A DNA stretch of 64,000 nucleotides. Origin: an uncultured Tateyamaria sp. (lineage in GTDB: Bacteria > Pseudomonadota > Alphaproteobacteria > Rhodobacterales > Rhodobacteraceae). Positions 1 to 10,357 of this stretch are shown here, piece after piece (positions within the stretch are counted from its first letter, which is position 1; every line of letters begins with the position of its first letter). Position numbers and translations under genes: made by a program. Under the pieces are notes generated by a model. It saw only the letters and a program-made list of their open reading frames with translations, was not told the DNA's origin and did no database searches. Where the stretch lies: positions 434,001 through 498,000 of the forward strand of contig NZ_CANNCF010000001.1 in the NCBI RefSeq assembly GCF_947503045.1, given 5' to 3'.

Positions 1-2
1 GC

Positions 3-677
3 CTGCAGGTGAACCGTACATGGGACAGCCGCTGGTATGCCGACACCAAGGATTACGGGAACCTTCTGCTGGAAGACCTGAAAATCCGTGATTTCATCAA
101 GGAAGAGTGCAAGCAGGCCGGTGTGGCCCGTGTGATCATCGAACGCCCTCACAAGAAGTGCCGCGTCACGATCCACACAGCCCGCCCCGGTGTCATCATC
201 GGCAAGAAAGGTGCGGACATCGAAGGTCTGCGCAAGAAGCTGGCGAACCTGACGGATTCCGAACTGCACCTCAACATCGTTGAGGTCCGCAAGCCGGAGC
301 TGGACGCTGCGTTGGTTGGTGAGTCCATTGCACAACAGCTGGAGCGACGGGTGTCTTTCCGCCGTGCCATGAAACGTGCCGTGCAAAACGCCATGCGTAT
401 GGGTGCCCTCGGCATTCGTGTGAACGTCGCGGGCCGCCTTGGCGGTGCCGAGATTGCGCGGACCGAATGGTATCGTGAGGGCCGTGTGCCTCTCCATACC
501 CTGCGTGCCGATATCGATTACGCCCATGTCGAAGCGACAACGGCCTACGGTATCATCGGGATCAAGACCTGGATCTTCAAAGGTGAGATTATGGAACACG
601 ATCCGCAGGCGCGTGACCGCAAGGCACAAGAACTCCAAGACGGCCCAGCACCTCGCGGTGCCGGCGGTCGTCGCTGA
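3..677 (+). CDS. rpsC: 30S ribosomal protein S3 (5' end outside window)
   Basis: [29 protein letters not shown]...[17 protein letters not shown] motif; followed by L16. Confidence 0.98.
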   Translation: MQVNRTWDSRWYADTKDYGNLLLEDLKIRDFIKEECKQAGVARVIIERPHKKCRVTIHTARPGVIIGKKGADIEGLRKKLANLTDSELHLNIVEVRKPELDAALVGESIAQQLERRVSFRRAMKRAVQNAMRMGALGIRVNVAGRLGGAEIARTEWYREGRVPLHTLRADIDYAHVEATTAYGIIGIKTWIFKGEIMEHDPQARDRKAQELQDGPAPRGAGGRR

Positions 678-692
678 TAGGAGGGCATAAGG

Positions 693-1106
693 ATGCTTCA
701 ACCAAAGCGCACCAAGTTCCGTAAGCAGTTCAAGGGCTCGATCAAGGGTCTCGCCAAAGGCGGGTCCGATCTGAACTTTGGCACTTACGGTCTCAAAGCG
801 ATCGAACCCGAGCGGATCACCGCCCGTCAGATCGAAGCCGCCCGTCGGGCCATGACGCGTCACATGAAACGTCAGGGCCGTGTCTGGATCCGTATCTTTC
901 CGGATGTGCCGATTTCGGCCAAGCCGATTGAGGTCCGGATGGGTAAAGGTAAAGGCTCGGTCGACCGTTGGGCGGCCAAGGTCAAACCCGGCCGCGTGAT
1001 GTTCGAGATCGACGGCGTGAATGATGACATCGCCCGCGAGGCCCTGCGTCTTGCAGCGATGAAACTGCCGATCAAGACACGGGTGGTCGTTCGCGAGGAC
1101 TGGTAA
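693..1106 (+). CDS. rplP: 50S ribosomal protein L16
   Basis: [36 protein letters not shown], typical L16. Confidence 0.98.
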   Translation: MLQPKRTKFRKQFKGSIKGLAKGGSDLNFGTYGLKAIEPERITARQIEAARRAMTRHMKRQGRVWIRIFPDVPISAKPIEVRMGKGKGSVDRWAAKVKPGRVMFEIDGVNDDIAREALRLAAMKLPIKTRVVVREDW

Positions 1107-1203
1107 GTCTTCTCTGAGTGCGCGGCACGGTATTTGCGTAGCAAATGCACGAGAGCGGCACCCGGTGGAGATTGAACGCTGTCTTTGACAAGGACTGGTG
1201 AGC

Positions 1204-1226
1204 GGTGGGGTGAAACCCCACCCTAC
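1204..1226. repeat. Short intergenic palindrome GGTGGGGTGAAACCCCACCCTAC (REP-like family)
   Basis: Inverted repeat seen directly; same architecture recurs at 7821, 7853, 8756, 10314, 16890, 27782. Confidence 0.8.
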
Positions 1227-1240
1227 GGTGAGAATTGAAG

Positions 1241-1272
1241 CCCCCGGCGTGAGAGCGTCGGGGGTTTATTTT
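1241..1272 (+). terminator. Putative intrinsic terminator downstream of rplP
   Basis: CCCCCGGCG-TGAGAG-CGTCGGGGG stem followed by TTTATTTT. Confidence 0.7.
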
Positions 1273-1385
1273 ACTCCGGAATATTTCTGTAGATTGAAAA
1301 TAGAACTGCTGGTTTTTCTTGCGTGCTTACTCCGAAAGCTTTAGCTGCGGAGCTAGGAGCTTCATTCATCTTTCTATAGCGAGGA

Positions 1386-1568
1386 ATGTGTATGGAGTTC
1401 TGGACCACCCTTAGAAATGCTGAATTGAAGCTGTTTGGAATGTCAGGCAAAGGCTTTGGCGCCGTTTTGCTGGCGGTTATTGTGCTCTTTGGTCTTTATC
1501 TCAGTGGTCACGGTGATTTTCTGGTATCGCTTGTTGACGCAATGTCTGAAGACAAGCGCCGCGACTAA
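1386..1568 (+). CDS. Small single-TM hypothetical protein
   Basis: 60 aa ORF with hydrophobic segment GAVLLAVIVLFGLYLSG; no recognised family. Confidence 0.35.
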   Translation: MCMEFWTTLRNAELKLFGMSGKGFGAVLLAVIVLFGLYLSGHGDFLVSLVDAMSEDKRRD

Positions 1569-1596
1569 GTTGTGTCCCCAGCCGGGCGCCAAGCCC

Positions 1597-1726
1597 GGCC
1601 AGCGCCCGACCGACCTCCCCCCGGAGGGCGGGCGCTATGTCGATACCTGCGCTGAACGGTTACGCTGTGCTTGACGGCCATGGAACGCTCAGATCAACAG
1701 CCCTCCAGATCGGTCGGGCGCTGGCC
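1597..1726. repeat. 17-bp perfect inverted repeat flanking a ~96-bp spacer
   Basis: GGCCAGCGCCCGACCGA (1597-1613) and TCGGTCGGGCGCTGGCC (1710-1726). Confidence 0.75.
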
Positions 1727-1943
1727 TATCCGACAGGTTGAGGCTTGGCAGCATGCGGAACTCTGACCAAATCCAAGATGTATTTGGCTGCCATAAAGAG
1801 CTTTAGCAGTATTGGCGGATCGACACGCCGCGGCCTGTCGATGGCGGGGCTTGGCGCTCTGAAGCATCGGGAGCGGCTTAACAGTAGCTATTGCCCCACA
1901 CATCGCTAGGCTGAACCTGCACCCCGGAGAGCGAGGCCACCCC

Positions 1944-2165
1944 ATGAAACACGTCCCCAAACCCACCACTGACGAAGATCTGATCCAAGAGTTCCTCAAC
2001 AAGGGCGGCGAGGTCAAGAAGGGCAAGACCAAGCCGATGCCGGATGGGTTGGGGCTGTCCAACAATCAATGGGGCAACAAACTGACCAAAGAGGAAAAGG
2101 CGGCCAAGAAGGCCGCTGAGGCGGCGGCAGAGACGAACAAGAAGGCGAAGAAAGTCGAGAAATAG
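1944..2165 (+). CDS. Small lysine/alanine-rich hypothetical protein
   Basis: 73 aa ORF MKHVPKPTTDEDLIQEFLNKGGEVKKGKTKPMPDG..., upstream purine-rich stretch. Confidence 0.5.
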   Translation: MKHVPKPTTDEDLIQEFLNKGGEVKKGKTKPMPDGLGLSNNQWGNKLTKEEKAAKKAAEAAAETNKKAKKVEK

Positions 2166-2180
2166 CGCGTCCGGCAGCGC

Positions 2181-2768
2181 TCAGAACTGCTCGACATAGA
2201 CGCCGATGGCAGCTTCCAACTCACGCTCTTCATAGCCGAAATGGCTTTGGATCGCGCGGTGCAGGGCGGCAAAGACTGCGCGGGTTTCGGCGAACCCCTC
2301 GGCATCGGGTGACCGGGTCAGCCGCGCCGAACACGCCGCCAGCCGATCCAGCAATTCATGCACCACTTTATGTTCCTCGCGCAGCCGCGCGATGAGGGCC
2401 GCAAAGGGCGTGGCCTTGCCCTCGATCTCGGGGAACATGTGCTGTTCCTCGATATTGTGGTGCATCGTCAGCATCTGGCAGCCTTGCCCGCACAGGTTGC
2501 CGAAGGCCGCAAAGTTCTGCGCCATGTCGGAGGCCAGAACGATCTGCGCGAGATGGGCGGGGGGCGCAACTCCGGCCTCGATCCGGTCAATCACGGCCGC
2601 CAGTCGCGCCATGTCCTGCAGATAGTGGGCGTGGATCGACGCCAGTTGCCGCCCCTTGGCGCGCTGTGCGCCGGTTGCGTTGGGCAGGGCAGGGGCGTGG
2701 GGGCGCGTGCCCGCCTCGACCGACAAGTTCTCAAGCGGGACTGCGCTCAGGTCGCTATTCCCAGCCAT
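2181..2768 (-). CDS. Hemerythrin HHE-domain protein
   Basis: HAHYLQDM...MLTMHHNIEEQHMFPEIE...REEHKVVHELL...HFGYEERELE: His/Glu pattern of HHE domains. Confidence 0.8.
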   Translation of the reverse strand: MAGNSDLSAVPLENLSVEAGTRPHAPALPNATGAQRAKGRQLASIHAHYLQDMARLAAVIDRIEAGVAPPAHLAQIVLASDMAQNFAAFGNLCGQGCQMLTMHHNIEEQHMFPEIEGKATPFAALIARLREEHKVVHELLDRLAACSARLTRSPDAEGFAETRAVFAALHRAIQSHFGYEERELEAAIGVYVEQF

Positions 2769-3372
2769 AGTTGAATGACACCGACAGGCGGTCGTCCTCG
2801 CTCATGTTCATCGGCACCTCGTGGCGCAGCCAGCTTTCCCACAACAGCACATCGCCGACGGAAGGACGGGCGTAGTGGAAGGTCTGTAGGTCTGTGGCGG
2901 CGTCTTTCAGCCGGGGCGGGGCGGCCATCATCATGGCCAGCCGCGGGTCTTCGAGTTTGAGCGCATTGGTGCCTTCGGGCAGGGCCACGTAGGTGGTGCC
3001 GGAGATCACCGAGTGGGGGTGGATGTGGCCGGTGTGGATGCCGCCCTCGGGCAGGATGTTGATCCAGATGCTGTCGAGTTTCAGCGCCTTGTCGCCAAGG
3101 TCAAAGGCGAGGTCGCGCGCAAAGGCGGCGACATGGGCGTCGAGCGCCTTGACGACGTCGCCAAAGATCGGAAAGCGCCAGGGCAGGTCGGCGAGCGAGG
3201 CATAAGAGGTATAGCCCGGAAAGCCCTGTTCCTCGCACCATTCCTGCCCGGCCTCGTCGTCTTCGGCGATGGCATAGCAGGAGGCTTCGAGCTCGTCCGG
3301 GTTGATGTGTGGATCAAAGGCGGAGAGCGGGGCGTGATAGAGGCGGGTGGCAAAGAGAGAGGTGATGTTCAT
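2755..3372 (-). CDS. 2OG-Fe(II) oxygenase (TIGR02466-like)
   Basis: HTGHIHPHSVISGTTYV...GDVLLWESWLRHEVPMN...DRLSVSFNY: H-x-D/E...H...R pattern. Confidence 0.75.
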   Translation of the reverse strand: MNITSLFATRLYHAPLSAFDPHINPDELEASCYAIAEDDEAGQEWCEEQGFPGYTSYASLADLPWRFPIFGDVVKALDAHVAAFARDLAFDLGDKALKLDSIWINILPEGGIHTGHIHPHSVISGTTYVALPEGTNALKLEDPRLAMMMAAPPRLKDAATDLQTFHYARPSVGDVLLWESWLRHEVPMNMSEDDRLSVSFNYGWE

Positions 3373-3725
3373 GTCGTGTTGATAACCGAGCGATACGCGA
3401 ATGGCGATATTGTTTCAATGCGCTGAAGGTCCCGTCGGCCGCTGTGGCTTTGGACCGCTGTTATCAGGCCATATACCGCAAACATTATCACGATATCCCA
3501 AGGAAAACCGTGCACTTGGCCAGCATCCGCTGTTCCCGGTGCCGGGGCGGGGGTTCCCAATTGACCACGCAATTGCCCCGTAGAAGTTCATCGAGATGGC
3601 GATTGACCCGATGGTAACTTTGAACCATTAAAAATTATGTCAAAAAAAGAACACATTGACAGGGCATCCATAGAGGCTGTCGCAATTTACTTTGTTGAAG
3701 TTCAACCGTTTCAGGATGCAAAAAA

Positions 3726-4196
3726 ATGAAAACCAAATTTCTCGCGGCCGTCGCCGCCGCTGTGATCGCCACTGCAAGTTCCGCAAATGCAGCGTCTTTT
3801 ACATTTAACTACACCGCCAGCTTTGGCACAGCGTTCGGCACGTTCGATGGTGACCTGACTGGAGATATCATCTCGAACATGACCAATTTCGTTGTCGAAC
3901 TTTCGACGCAACCCGGTGTCCAGAACACAGGAAACCAAGCGCTGACCAATTCAAGAACATGGTCGCTTTCAGGTCTTGTCGCAGACTTCAGAACTCAAAA
4001 TCCGGTTCCAGCAGGCTTTGGCGTTCTGGGAGGGGAGGTCTTTTTCGGCGATCCCACCATTGTGAGCGAAGTCTATGACCCTTCTGCGGCAAACGTCCAA
4101 TTGGTTGGTGCCGTGCCACTGCCGGCGAGCGGGTTCTTGTTGCTCGGCGTCTTTGGCGGGATCGCCGCATTCGGACGTCGCAAGACAGCCGCCTGA
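3726..4196 (+). CDS. VPLPA-CTERM sorting-domain secreted protein
   Basis: N-terminal signal peptide and C-terminal VPLPASGFLLLGVFGGIAAFGRRKTAA. Confidence 0.85.
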   Translation: MKTKFLAAVAAAVIATASSANAASFTFNYTASFGTAFGTFDGDLTGDIISNMTNFVVELSTQPGVQNTGNQALTNSRTWSLSGLVADFRTQNPVPAGFGVLGGEVFFGDPTIVSEVYDPSAANVQLVGAVPLPASGFLLLGVFGGIAAFGRRKTAA

Positions 4197-4218
4197 ACAG
4201 ACGCATTGAATTTGGATG

Positions 4219-4252
4219 AGGGCCCGCCGATGCACGGGCCCTTGCCGTTTTT
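4219..4252 (+). terminator. Putative intrinsic terminator
   Basis: GGGCCCG...CGGGCCC stem then TTGCCGTTTTTT. Confidence 0.65.
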
Positions 4253-4309
4253 TGTGATGCGTCTGGAATGCGCCCAGTGACGACGTTCCCGAGTGGTAAG
4301 GAATAAGGC

Positions 4310-4338
4310 TTGCCATACCCGCGCACCCCCCCTATACG
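4310..4338 (+). promoter_or_regulatory. Candidate sigma70 promoter for rpmC-...-rpmD
   Basis: TTGCCA-17 bp-TATACG upstream of rpmC. Confidence 0.55.
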
Positions 4339-4419
4339 GCGCACTTCACCACCCACTCCACGGGAATCAGGGTGACGCATATGCTGCGGCCCTCTCGTGA
4401 TGTTGAAAGGATATGGCGC

Positions 4420-4620
4420 ATGAACGCCCAAGAACTTCGGGACAAGACCCCCGACCAGCTTCGCGATGATCTCGCAAACCTGAAAAAAGAAGCCTTCAAC
4501 CTGCGTTTCCAGCAGGCCACAGGGTCGATCGAGAACCCGGCGCGTCTGCGCTCGGTCCGTCGTGATGCCGCGCGCGTCAAGACGATCCTCAATGAAAAAG
4601 CCAAGTCGGCAGCGGAATAA
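4420..4620 (+). CDS. rpmC: 50S ribosomal protein L29
   Basis: [44 protein letters not shown]. Confidence 0.97.
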   Translation: MNAQELRDKTPDQLRDDLANLKKEAFNLRFQQATGSIENPARLRSVRRDAARVKTILNEKAKSAAE

Positions 4621-4631
4621 GGAGCCTTTAG

Positions 4632-4862
4632 ATGCCCAAGCGTATTTTGACCGGCACCGTGACATCCGATGCCAACGCCCAGACAGTGACCGTTTCCGTG
4701 GAACGCCGTTTCACGCACCCGGTTCTGAAAAAGACCATTCGTAAGTCCAAGAAGTACCGGGCGCACGATGAAAAGAATGCCTTCAAGGTTGGTGACTCCG
4801 TTCGCATCATCGAATGCGCGCCAAAATCGAAGACAAAACGCTGGGAGGTGCTGGAAGCGTAA
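4632..4862 (+). CDS. rpsQ: 30S ribosomal protein S17
   Basis: [34 protein letters not shown]. Confidence 0.97.
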   Translation: MPKRILTGTVTSDANAQTVTVSVERRFTHPVLKKTIRKSKKYRAHDEKNAFKVGDSVRIIECAPKSKTKRWEVLEA

Positions 4863-4939
4863 GTTTCCGGCATTTGCCACATTAATCGAAACCCTGGGGA
4901 TCAGGCACGCATCGCCCCCCAAAGGTCGGGAGAAACCAA

Positions 4940-5308
4940 ATGATCCAGATGCAAACCAACCTGGATGTTGCTGACAACTCCGGCGCTCGCCGAGTTCAGT
5001 GCATCAAGGTCCTGGGTGGTTCCAAGCGTAAATACGCATCCGTCGGCGACGTCATCGTCGTGTCGGTCAAGGAAGCCATCCCACGCGGCCGCGTAAAGAA
5101 AGGTGACGTCCGCAAAGCCGTCGTCGTGCGCACCGCCAAGGAAGTTCGTCGTGACGATGGCACAGCCATCCGTTTTGACCGCAACGCCGCAGTCATCCTG
5201 AACAACGCAAACGAGCCCGTGGGGACACGGATCTTTGGCCCCGTTGTTCGCGAACTGCGCGCCAAGAACTTCATGAAGATTATCTCGCTTGCTCCGGAGG
5301 TGCTCTGA
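4940..5308 (+). CDS. rplN: 50S ribosomal protein L14
   Basis: [37 protein letters not shown]. Confidence 0.98.
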   Translation: MIQMQTNLDVADNSGARRVQCIKVLGGSKRKYASVGDVIVVSVKEAIPRGRVKKGDVRKAVVVRTAKEVRRDDGTAIRFDRNAAVILNNANEPVGTRIFGPVVRELRAKNFMKIISLAPEVL

Positions 5309-5613
5309 TGGCTGCGAAACTGAAAAAAGGCGATAAGGTCGTCATGCTGGCCGGCAAGGACAAGGGCAAAGAGGGCACGATTTCCTCGATTGACCCGAAA
5401 TCCAACAAGGCCGTGATCGATGGCATCAACATCGCCATCCGCGCCACACGCCAGACCCAGGATAGCCAGGGCGGCCGCATCCCCAAAGCGATGCCCGTTG
5501 ACCTGTCCAACTGCGCGCTGCTCGACTCCAACGGCAAACCCACCCGCGTGGGTTTCAAGATGGACGGCGACAAGAAAGTGCGCTTTGCCAAGACAACAGG
5601 GGACGTGATCTGA
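5308..5613 (+). CDS. rplX: 50S ribosomal protein L24
   Basis: [23 protein letters not shown] motif. Confidence 0.97.
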   Translation: MAAKLKKGDKVVMLAGKDKGKEGTISSIDPKSNKAVIDGINIAIRATRQTQDSQGGRIPKAMPVDLSNCALLDSNGKPTRVGFKMDGDKKVRFAKTTGDVI

Positions 5614-6176
5614 TGCTTGACACTGCAAACTACACCCCCCGCCTCAAGGCTGTGTTCAAGGACACGATCAAGGCCGCGATGAAAGAAGAGTTCGGTTACA
5701 AGAACGACATGCAGATCCCGCGTCTGGATAAGATTGTCCTGAACATTGGCTGCGGTGCCGAAGCTGTTCGTGACAGTAAGAAAGCCAAATCGGCACAGGA
5801 AGATCTGACGGCCATCGCCGGTCAGAAGGCCCTGACCACCACGGCCAAGAAATCCATCGCCGGTTTCCGCGTTCGCGAAGACATGCCACTGGGTGCCAAG
5901 GTGACGCTGCGCGGCGACCGGATGTACGAATTCCTCGACCGTCTGATCACCATCGCGATGCCGCGCGTCCGTGACTTCCGCGGCGTGTCCGGCAAGTCCT
6001 TTGACGGCCGTGGCAACTATGCCATGGGTCTCAAAGAGCACATCGTTTTCCCCGAGATCGACTTCGACAAGGTCGACGAGACCTGGGGGATGGACATCGT
6101 GATCGCGACCACAGCCCAAACCGATGCCGAAGCAAAATCTTTGCTCAAGCATTTCAACATGCCCTTCAACTCGTAA
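5613..6176 (+). CDS. rplE: 50S ribosomal protein L5
   Basis: [40 protein letters not shown]. Confidence 0.98.
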   Translation: MLDTANYTPRLKAVFKDTIKAAMKEEFGYKNDMQIPRLDKIVLNIGCGAEAVRDSKKAKSAQEDLTAIAGQKALTTTAKKSIAGFRVREDMPLGAKVTLRGDRMYEFLDRLITIAMPRVRDFRGVSGKSFDGRGNYAMGLKEHIVFPEIDFDKVDETWGMDIVIATTAQTDAEAKSLLKHFNMPFNS

Positions 6177-6194
6177 GCGCAGGAGAGACTAGAT

Positions 6195-6500
6195 ATGGCT
6201 AAAAAATCCATGATCGCGCGGGAAGTGAAGCGCGAAAAGCTGGTGAAGAAGTACGCCGCCAAGCGTGCTGAGCTGAAAGCAATCATCAGTGACGAAACCA
6301 AACCGATGGAAGACCGTTTCCGCGCGTCCCTGAAGCTGGCCAAACTGCCACGCAACAGCTCCGCCACACGTCTTCACAATCGTTGCCAACTGACCGGTCG
6401 TCCGCATGCGTATTATCGCAAGCTGAAAATCAGCCGGATCGCGCTGCGGGAACTCGGCTCTGCCGGGCAAATCCCCGGCATGGTCAAGTCAAGCTGGTAA
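6195..6500 (+). CDS. rpsN: 30S ribosomal protein S14
   Basis: [30 protein letters not shown]; zinc-free type. Confidence 0.97.
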   Translation: MAKKSMIAREVKREKLVKKYAAKRAELKAIISDETKPMEDRFRASLKLAKLPRNSSATRLHNRCQLTGRPHAYYRKLKISRIALRELGSAGQIPGMVKSSW

Positions 6501-6513
6501 GGGAGAGAGAGTT

Positions 6514-6906
6514 ATGACCGATCCTATCGCAGATATGCTCACCCGCATCCGCAACAGCCAGATGCGCGGCAAATCCGTGGTCTCGACCCCTGCGTCGAAA
6601 CTGCGTGTCCGCGTTCTCGAAGTGCTTGCGGACGAAGGTTACATCCGTGGTTTCGAAGAAATCAAAGGTGAAGATGGCCACCCCGCCATCGAGATCAGCC
6701 TGAAATACTACGAAGGCGAACCTGTTATTCGCGAATTGAAGCGGGTCTCCAAACCCGGTCGTCGCGTTTACATGGGCGTCAATGACATCCCGTCGGTCCG
6801 TCAGGGCCTGGGTGTGTCGATTGTCTCCACCTCCAAAGGTGTGATGTCGGATGCAAATGCACGCAGCCAGAATGTTGGCGGCGAAGTGCTCTGCACGATC
6901 TTCTAA
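6514..6906 (+). CDS. rpsH: 30S ribosomal protein S8
   Basis: [20 protein letters not shown]. Confidence 0.98.
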   Translation: MTDPIADMLTRIRNSQMRGKSVVSTPASKLRVRVLEVLADEGYIRGFEEIKGEDGHPAIEISLKYYEGEPVIRELKRVSKPGRRVYMGVNDIPSVRQGLGVSIVSTSKGVMSDANARSQNVGGEVLCTIF

Positions 6907-6916
6907 GGAGAAGCAG

Positions 6917-7450
6917 ATGTCTCGTATTGGTAAAAAACCGGTCGATCTGCCCTCGGGTGTTTCCGCATCCGTCTCTGGTCAGCAGATCGAAGTCAAGGGC
7001 CCCAAGGGCACCCGTTCGTTCAAGGCAACGGATGATGTGACCCTGTCGGTTGAAGACAACGCCGTCACCGTGATGCCTCGTGGCAAGTCCAAGCGCGCGC
7101 GCCAGCAGTGGGGCATGAGCCGCACCATGGTCGCAAACCTGGTCACAGGCGTGACAGACGGGTTCAAGAAAGAGCTGGAAATCCAGGGTGTTGGTTATCG
7201 TGCCAGCATGCAGGGCAACACGCTGAAACTGAACCTCGGCCTGTCGCACGACGTCGATTATACACCGCCCGCCGGTGTGACCGTGACAGCCCCCAAGCAG
7301 ACCGAAATCATCGTCGAGGGTATCGACGAGCAATTGGTCGGCCAAGTGGCTGCAAACATCCGCGAGTGGCGCAAGCCCGAGCCCTACAAGGGCAAAGGCA
7401 TCCGCTATAAAGGCGAATTCATCTTCCGTAAGGAAGGCAAGAAGAAGTAA
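6917..7450 (+). CDS. rplF: 50S ribosomal protein L6
   Basis: [35 protein letters not shown] at 6917 inside the longer ORF. Confidence 0.97.
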   Translation: MSRIGKKPVDLPSGVSASVSGQQIEVKGPKGTRSFKATDDVTLSVEDNAVTVMPRGKSKRARQQWGMSRTMVANLVTGVTDGFKKELEIQGVGYRASMQGNTLKLNLGLSHDVDYTPPAGVTVTAPKQTEIIVEGIDEQLVGQVAANIREWRKPEPYKGKGIRYKGEFIFRKEGKKK

Positions 7451-7461
7451 GGACCAGGAAC

Positions 7462-7821
7462 ATGGCAAACACAAAACGACAGCTGTTCCTCAAGCGCCGT
7501 ATGCGCGTCCGGAACAAACTTCGCCGCGTCAACGCAGGGCGTCCCCGCCTGAGCGTGCACCGCTCGTCCAAGAACATCAGCGTTCAGCTGATCGACGATG
7601 TGAATGGCGTGACATTGGCCGCGGCCTCGACCCTCGAAAAGGGTCTGGGCGTTGTGGGCAAGAACAACGTCGAAGCCGCCGCCAAAGTTGGCGCTGCGAT
7701 CGCGGAACGTGCGAAAAAGGCCGGTGTGACCGAAGCCTATTTCGATCGTGGCGGTTTCCTCTTTCACGGCAAGGTCAAGGCAGTTGCCGACGCGGCCCGT
7801 GAAGGCGGTTTGAAAATATAG
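7462..7821 (+). CDS. rplR: 50S ribosomal protein L18
   Basis: [36 protein letters not shown]. Confidence 0.97.
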   Translation: MANTKRQLFLKRRMRVRNKLRRVNAGRPRLSVHRSSKNISVQLIDDVNGVTLAAASTLEKGLGVVGKNNVEAAAKVGAAIAERAKKAGVTEAYFDRGGFLFHGKVKAVADAAREGGLKI

Positions 7822-7843
7822 GTGGGATGAAATCCCACCCTAC
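7821..7843. repeat. REP-like palindrome GGTGGGATGAAATCCCACCCTAC
   Basis: Inverted repeat, first of a head-to-head pair between rplR and rpsE. Confidence 0.8.
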
Positions 7844-7852
7844 GGCGGCGTT

Positions 7853-7875
7853 GTAGGGTGGGGCTTCGACCCACC
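7853..7875. repeat. REP-like palindrome GTAGGGTGGGGCTTCGACCCACC (inverted orientation)
   Basis: Second of the head-to-head pair. Confidence 0.8.
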
Positions 7876-7976
7876 ATGTATGAAGGCGGTCAGTGGCCGT
7901 CTCGATGATCCGGGGGCATATCGCCCACCGCGATTGACCCAAAACGGCGAAAGCCACCTAAGAAAGGCAAGTTCTC

Positions 7977-8555
7977 ATGGCAGAACGTGACAACAACCGC
8001 CGCGGCCCACGTCGCGACCGGGATGAAAACCCAGAATTTTCCGACCGCCTGGTCGCGATCAACCGTGTGTCCAAGACCGTCAAGGGTGGTAAGCGCTTTG
8101 GCTTTGCCGCGCTCGTCGTTGTTGGCGATCAGAAGGGCCGCGTTGGTTTCGGCAAAGGTAAGGCGAAAGAGGTCCCCGAGGCCATTCGCAAAGCCACCGA
8201 GCAAGCCAAGCGTCAGATGATCCGCGTGCAACTGCGCGAAGGCCGCACGCTGCACCACGACATGGAAGGCCGCCACGGCGCCGGTAAGGTTGTGATGCGC
8301 ACAGCCCCTGAGGGTACCGGGATCATTGCCGGTGGTCCAATGCGTGCCGTTTTCGAAATGCTGGGCGTGAAGGACGTTGTGTCCAAGTCCATCGGCTCGC
8401 AAAACCCCTACAACATGATCCGCGCAACCATGGACGGCCTCAAGAAAGAGCAGTCGCCCCGTGGTGTGGCCCAGCGTCGCGGCAAGAAAGTCGCCGACAT
8501 CCTGCCCAAGCGCGATGAAGCCCCCGCTGCTGAAGCGGCAACTGAGGAGGCCTGA
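7977..8555 (+). CDS. rpsE: 30S ribosomal protein S5
   Basis: [51 protein letters not shown]. Confidence 0.98.
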   Translation: MAERDNNRRGPRRDRDENPEFSDRLVAINRVSKTVKGGKRFGFAALVVVGDQKGRVGFGKGKAKEVPEAIRKATEQAKRQMIRVQLREGRTLHHDMEGRHGAGKVVMRTAPEGTGIIAGGPMRAVFEMLGVKDVVSKSIGSQNPYNMIRATMDGLKKEQSPRGVAQRRGKKVADILPKRDEAPAAEAATEEA

Positions 8556-8560
8556 GACCC

Positions 8561-8749
8561 ATGGCAAAAACGATTGTCGTCAAACAAATCGGCTCCCCCA
8601 TCCGTCGCCCCGCAAAACAGCGTGCGACACTGATCGGTCTGGGCCTGAACAAGATGCACAAGACCCGCGAGCTGGAAGACACACCTTCTGTGCGCGGCAT
8701 GGTGAATTCGATCAGCCACATGGTCGAGATCATCGAAGAAAAAGGCTGA
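8561..8749 (+). CDS. rpmD: 50S ribosomal protein L30
   Basis: [47 protein letters not shown]. Confidence 0.97.
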   Translation: MAKTIVVKQIGSPIRRPAKQRATLIGLGLNKMHKTRELEDTPSVRGMVNSISHMVEIIEEKG

Positions 8750-8755
8750 CGTTGT

Positions 8756-8778
8756 GGCGGGGTGAAACCCCGCCCTAC
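8756..8778. repeat. REP-like palindrome GGCGGGGTGAAACCCCGCCCTAC
   Basis: Inverted repeat just after rpmD stop. Confidence 0.8.
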
Positions 8779-8786
8779 GGATGGTC

Positions 8787-8825
8787 AAAAAACGCCTCGC
8801 GAGAAATCGCGGGGCGTTTTCGTTT
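8787..8825. terminator. Putative (bidirectional) terminator after rpmD
   Basis: AACGCCTCGCG-AGAAAT-CGCGGGGCGTTTTCGTTT, between convergent genes. Confidence 0.75.
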
Positions 8826-8834
8826 ATCCCCGCG

Positions 8835-9461
8835 CTATTCCGCCGCGAAGAACTGTGCTTCCTGCCGCACCGCACGGCCCAGCATGATGGCCATGACGAT
8901 GGCACCATTCAGGACAAACAGGTAGATCGGGTAGGCCAGCAGGATCCAGTTCACGCCGCCCACGGACAGGATGGCAAACCACGCCGCGATGCAGGATGTG
9001 AACCACATCGACAGCGTCTCGGAGTCCGGGTCGCGGTACGCCTTGAGCACCGTCACCGACCCGCCCATCAGCGAAATCGAAATGGTGATCGCCAGCGCGT
9101 AGACCGCCGTGTCGGTCAGCGCCCACAGGACAAGTCCGGCGGCAGCCGCGCACAGAATGTAGATGTCGACTTGGTTGAAAAACACGCCCTGACCCTTGCG
9201 GATCGACAGGGCCAAAACCGTGATCGTGCCGCCGACCTGAAAGCCTGCAAACCACAGCGACTGCATCGCGCCCTCATAGACCTGCGAGGCCAGCGCGATG
9301 CTGCCCAGCACGGACCAGATCAGCCAGGAAGCCCGTTGGGGCCGTGTGCGCCCGGCCAGCATGTCGCGGATATAGGGAAGAAAGGCACAGATGCTCAGCA
9401 GGGCGGAAACAAGCCCGAACAGGCGCAAGACATCTGTGCCTTGAAAATGGACGTCGATCAA
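8835..9461 (-). CDS. Multi-TM hypothetical membrane protein
   Basis: 208 aa, about 6 hydrophobic segments. Confidence 0.75.
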   Translation of the reverse strand: MIDVHFQGTDVLRLFGLVSALLSICAFLPYIRDMLAGRTRPQRASWLIWSVLGSIALASQVYEGAMQSLWFAGFQVGGTITVLALSIRKGQGVFFNQVDIYILCAAAAGLVLWALTDTAVYALAITISISLMGGSVTVLKAYRDPDSETLSMWFTSCIAAWFAILSVGGVNWILLAYPIYLFVLNGAIVMAIMLGRAVRQEAQFFAAE

Positions 9462-9662
9462 AAGGGGTACTCCGAAAAAAAAGCCTGTTGGGGGCAGCCT
9501 TTGAAAAATTTGCGCCGGTAATCCGGTCCGGCATGCACTGCTTATGAAGGTAGGTTAGCCGCGCATCTCACGTTTGCGCGAGTCTGGAATTCCATACCTC
9601 GCGCCCATTGGTCAGTGCTTAATTTCTTTGCAGTTCAACGCTTTGCGCCCTAACCTTGGGGC

Positions 9663-10301
9663 ATGCGCGAGTTGATTTATTACTATTCTGCCCATTCGGC
9701 CTTTGCCTATCTCGGCTCTGCCTGCCTGATGGAGATGTGTGCCGCCCACACCCTGACCCTTGTGCATCGCCCGATCCCTCTGTCTCCGGTGGTCGAGGCG
9801 CAGGGCAGCCTGCCGTTTCGTGCGCGCACGCAAGGCCACGTGGACTACTTCTTTGGTCGCGAGATCGAACGCTGGGCCGAGTGGCGCGGGGTCGAGGTGG
9901 TGCCGTTCCGCCCGACCTTTCACGATGCGGATTACACGCTGGCGAGCGGAATGATCATGGCCCTAGGGGATCGCGGGGAAGCGGTAGATGCAATGGCCCA
10001 TGCGTTGCTGCAGGCCCATTGGCGCGACGATGCGGACCTGTCGGATGTGGCGACGCTGCGCGCATTCGCTGAAGGGTTGGGCCATGATGCGACAGCCCTG
10101 ATGGCGCAGGCGCAGTCGGACGAGATAGCGGCGCGCTATGCGCAAAACGCGCAAGACGCGCTGGCCGCTCAGGTGATGGGGTCGCCCACCTATGTGCTCG
10201 ACGGCGAGGCGTTTTACGGGCAGGACCGGTTGGAGATGCTGGAACGCGCGCTCACGCAACCATTCAAGCCGACGCGTTGGGTCAATCCACCTGTGGATTG
10301 A
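9663..10301 (+). CDS. DsbA-family / 2-hydroxychromene-2-carboxylate isomerase-like protein
   Basis: YYYSAHSAFAYLGS...GSPTYVLDGEAFYGQDRLEMLERAL. Confidence 0.75.
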   Translation: MRELIYYYSAHSAFAYLGSACLMEMCAAHTLTLVHRPIPLSPVVEAQGSLPFRARTQGHVDYFFGREIERWAEWRGVEVVPFRPTFHDADYTLASGMIMALGDRGEAVDAMAHALLQAHWRDDADLSDVATLRAFAEGLGHDATALMAQAQSDEIAARYAQNAQDALAAQVMGSPTYVLDGEAFYGQDRLEMLERALTQPFKPTRWVNPPVD

Positions 10302-10313
10302 GCGTGGATGTAA

Positions 10314-10335
10314 GGCGGGGATAACCCCGCCCTAC
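10314..10335. repeat. REP-like palindrome GGCGGGGATAACCCCGCCCTAC
   Basis: Inverted repeat between convergent genes. Confidence 0.8.
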
Positions 10336-10357
10336 TGTTGTCTGATAGTGCGCGGCT

